Positions 30,915-32,764 of a stretch of DNA of 32,764 bases are shown piece by piece. The translations under genes were made by a program, and so were the position numbers. The notes under the pieces were generated by a model that saw only the letters and a program-made list of their open reading frames with translations, did no database searches and was not told the origin of the DNA. The stretch comes from Zygnema cylindricum. Its lineage: Eukaryota; Streptophyta; Zygnematophyceae; Zygnematales; Zygnemataceae. Where the stretch lies: contig JBBHKE010000176.1 in the NCBI GenBank assembly GCA_037447655.1, forward strand, positions 562,691-595,454. The letters are read 5' to 3'. Position 1 is the first letter of the stretch. Each line of letters opens with the position of its first letter.

Positions 30915-31174
30915 TTACAGAGGCGGATGGAGCGATTGCTTTGCGGATGAAGACCAGAATACAATCGGACGGTCGATGATTTCTCCCAGATCCTTGGAGA
31001 ATCGTAATCTTATTTTCTGTACTGTTCTTTTCCAAAAACTCTTCCAAAAACTCACGAGAATATAGTACGACATGGTACGGGCAAGTACAAAAATTATGTA
31101 TTAAACCTCACTTTTCGTCTGATGTAACCACACCATAAGACGTTTTGATAAATAACTCCACAAATAACAGAACT

Positions 31175-31275
31175 CACGTCCTGTCACGTCACGGTCCAAA
31201 ATCCATCAGAACTAATTGTACCGATGTCAGTTTGGTGACGTCAAGTCACACGTCATATGACGTCACGTCACGGTG
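31175..31275. promoter_or_regulatory. Cluster of TGACGTCA/CACGTCA motifs
   Basis: Two perfect TGACGTCA palindromes (31236-31243, 31258-31265) and further ACGTCA/CACGTC cores at about 31176, 31186, 31249 and 31266 occur within 100 bp. CACGTCACGG is repeated at 31184 and 31264. TGACGTCA is the classic plant bZIP (TGA/CRE-like) binding site. No gene is visible directly beside it, so a regulatory role is inferred from the motif alone. Confidence 0.45.
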
Positions 31276-31374
31276 CAGGCTTCGAGTGCATCGCTTGGAA
31301 ATTATTTTTGCCGCCTCTCTTTTTCGGGGAAAAGAAGTTTGATATATTGTACTTTGTACGGAAGTACGGAACCC

Positions 31375-32764
31375 TAAAATGTCCTTTTCGACTTTTCCTC
31401 TCCTTTTCTTTCCCTTAGGGATTGAAATTCGCAAATATTATTTTTCCTCTCTACCTCCCCGCCCTCCCGAGGACCCACCTAAATTCCCTCCCCCTCTCCT
31501 CCCCTCCCGGCCGAGACCAACCTCTAAAATTGGCTCTCTGTTGGCAGGAAAGGCTCCCATGCTATCTCCAATTTCCAGATTTTTTTATTTTTTTTCACCT
31601 TGTTTGGATTTTTCTTTCCCGCAGTTTTACCATTTTTTTTTTTTTATTAAATAAAAAAACTTTTTTTTAGTGTTGACACTATTTTCCGGTGTTTTTTAGG
31701 GTTATTTAGTAGACTGTTTTAGTAAACTTTTTTTCTTTTTGGGTATGCGGTTTTTTTTTAGGGTATTTTTTTAGGTTTGTTTTTAGGGTTTTTATTTCTG
31801 TTGCTGTTGTTTTATTTCATTTTTTATGGTGAAAATGGAGTTTTTGAGGCTTTTTTTTTTTGGGGTATTTAGGGTTTTCTATGGTGCCGTACAGTTTTTC
31901 TCTCTCTGCAGCAAGCAATTTTTTTGGGAGATTTAGGGTTTTTCTTCTTAGGTTTTTTAGGGTTTGAGGGTTTTCTTATCCGAAATTTATACTTCTTTTC
32001 TGGAATTAGGTCAATCAATGTATGAACCCAGACACTTTTTTTATTACTTCATCGCATATTTTGAATAGCTTTTTTGTCGTTTTCTGCAAAAAAAGCAGTC
32101 GGTGCTTCTGTACCTTTTTCAGTCCGCCTGTCCACTCTATCTTTCAATCTTTGTTTGTTCACAAAATCAAAACATACATTGTTGTTTTTAGTGCGACTCT
32201 GGGCAATTATTCCGATTCAGTATTAAACCGATTTCGGCTTCACGTGACATCGAATCGTATCTACTTTGACCCGCGATATTTAGGGTACACTATTTTGGGT
32301 GGGTATGTGTGTCAGCGCCTCTGCAGGTGCATTATTGTAGCTGTCAGATTAGGCACGTGGCACTTTGTCATTGGACTGCCACTTATTTTTTTTTCTTGCT
32401 GTTAGAGTTAAGTAGTTAGTTTTTCGCAAACTTAGATTATCATTCACAGAGGCAAGGAAAACGACAAGGCTTTATTGATAGGGACAAATTGTCCAGATTT
32501 ACATCTTTTGTTTTTACTCATATTTTATAATGGATTCTTAAAGCCTTTCCTATCTTGTTTTACATGTGAATGCCTATTCCTCTCTCCCTCCTATCTTGTT
32601 TGATTCTTTGCACTTGGTGATGAACTTGACTTTGGCATTGAGTTTCCTCTGTTGGTCTGCACATTCGTGGTATTAAGTTCGTTCTTGGTTACCCAAAATG
32701 ACCGATTCCAATTTTCAAGATGTGCCACGTGGCATCTTCAAATTCCGGATTTTTATATTCATTT
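31375..32764. other. Pyrimidine-rich DNA with telobox motifs; possible gene leader
   Basis: C/T-rich sequence (31436-31560) grades into T-rich sequence with TTTAGGG at 31695, 31757, 31782, 31868, 31932, 31956 and 32279. CACGTG cores lie at 32354 and 32726, the latter inside a near-perfect palindrome. Teloboxes, CT-rich leaders and G-boxes are common in promoters and 5' leaders of plant housekeeping genes, so a gene might start to the right of the window. Open frames here (31379-31654, 32022-32405) follow poly-T runs and are not convincing. Confidence 0.35.

Larger units (their letters stand above)
30546..31374. other. Unassigned DNA with hairpin and ACGT-motif cluster
   Basis: No recognised gene; a plus-strand open frame (30551-30979) lacks any domain and runs across a GC-rich hairpin (30856-30914). 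The stretch also carries the repeat shared with 18312-18480 (at 30961-31130) and a cluster of ACGT-core motifs (31175-31275). Confidence 0.45.

Noticed and set aside
31379-31670. Open frames rich in Pro/Phe in the CT-rich stretch
   Set aside because: Composition is dictated by pyrimidine runs; no start context or domain supports them.
1-32764. CRISPR array, prophage or bacterial operon
   Set aside because: No regularly spaced direct repeats with unique spacers, no bacterial-type gene clusters; copia elements and MITEs indicate a eukaryotic, plant genome.

Overview
The window looks like nuclear DNA of a land plant, most likely a flowering plant. It holds no recognisable host gene, rRNA or tRNA gene, CRISPR array or bacterial-type operon. 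The plant assignment rests on three things. Two Ty1/copia elements have plant-like pol motifs, and one has a tRNA-iMet-type primer binding site. There is a PIF/Harbinger-type element with GGGCGTGTTCCCAT ends and a TAA duplication. There are also telobox (TTTAGGG) and G-box motifs. The species cannot be named from this. Base composition is AT-rich, and the tetramer GTAC is strikingly frequent outside the retroelement coding regions.

Layout, left to right. 1-3700: non-coding DNA with an 82-bp direct repeat and two TA-flanked inverted-repeat elements (MITE A 1390-2007, MITE B 3168-3686). 3700-6110: unassigned DNA. 6122-7270: a fold-back, Mutator-like element with arms of about 280 bp, carrying a nested ATATCG-rich element (6406-6755). 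7334-9655: a 16-bp inverted-repeat pair, a solo end, a truncated MITE C and a longer relative, MITE D, with internal tandem arrays. 9886-10813: a PIF/Harbinger-like non-autonomous element. 11190-17660: a plus-strand copia retrotransposon with roughly 1.06-kb LTRs and a gag-pol frame broken by at least nine in-frame stops and two frameshifts. 17661-23116: unassigned DNA with several small tandem repeats. 23117-27324: a minus-strand copia element with about 577-bp LTRs of roughly 98% identity, which has lost nearly all of reverse transcriptase and RNase H by an internal deletion. 27325-32764: a second ATATCG-rich element, further members of the TA-flanked family (MITE E), repeats shared with earlier parts of the window, an ACGT-core motif cluster, and a T-rich stretch with seven TTTAGGG motifs.

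Nothing here works as an operon or pathway. The window is a graveyard of nested mobile elements: an older copia copy (more diverged LTRs, many stops), a younger but internally deleted copia copy, and several families of non-autonomous DNA transposons. The most unusual signal is the TA-flanked family with CACCG(C/T)GAATCG ends. Its members carry, about 45-57 bp inside one end, a dyad with 8-bp arms and a 7-bp spacer whose sequence changes between copies while pairing is mostly preserved.
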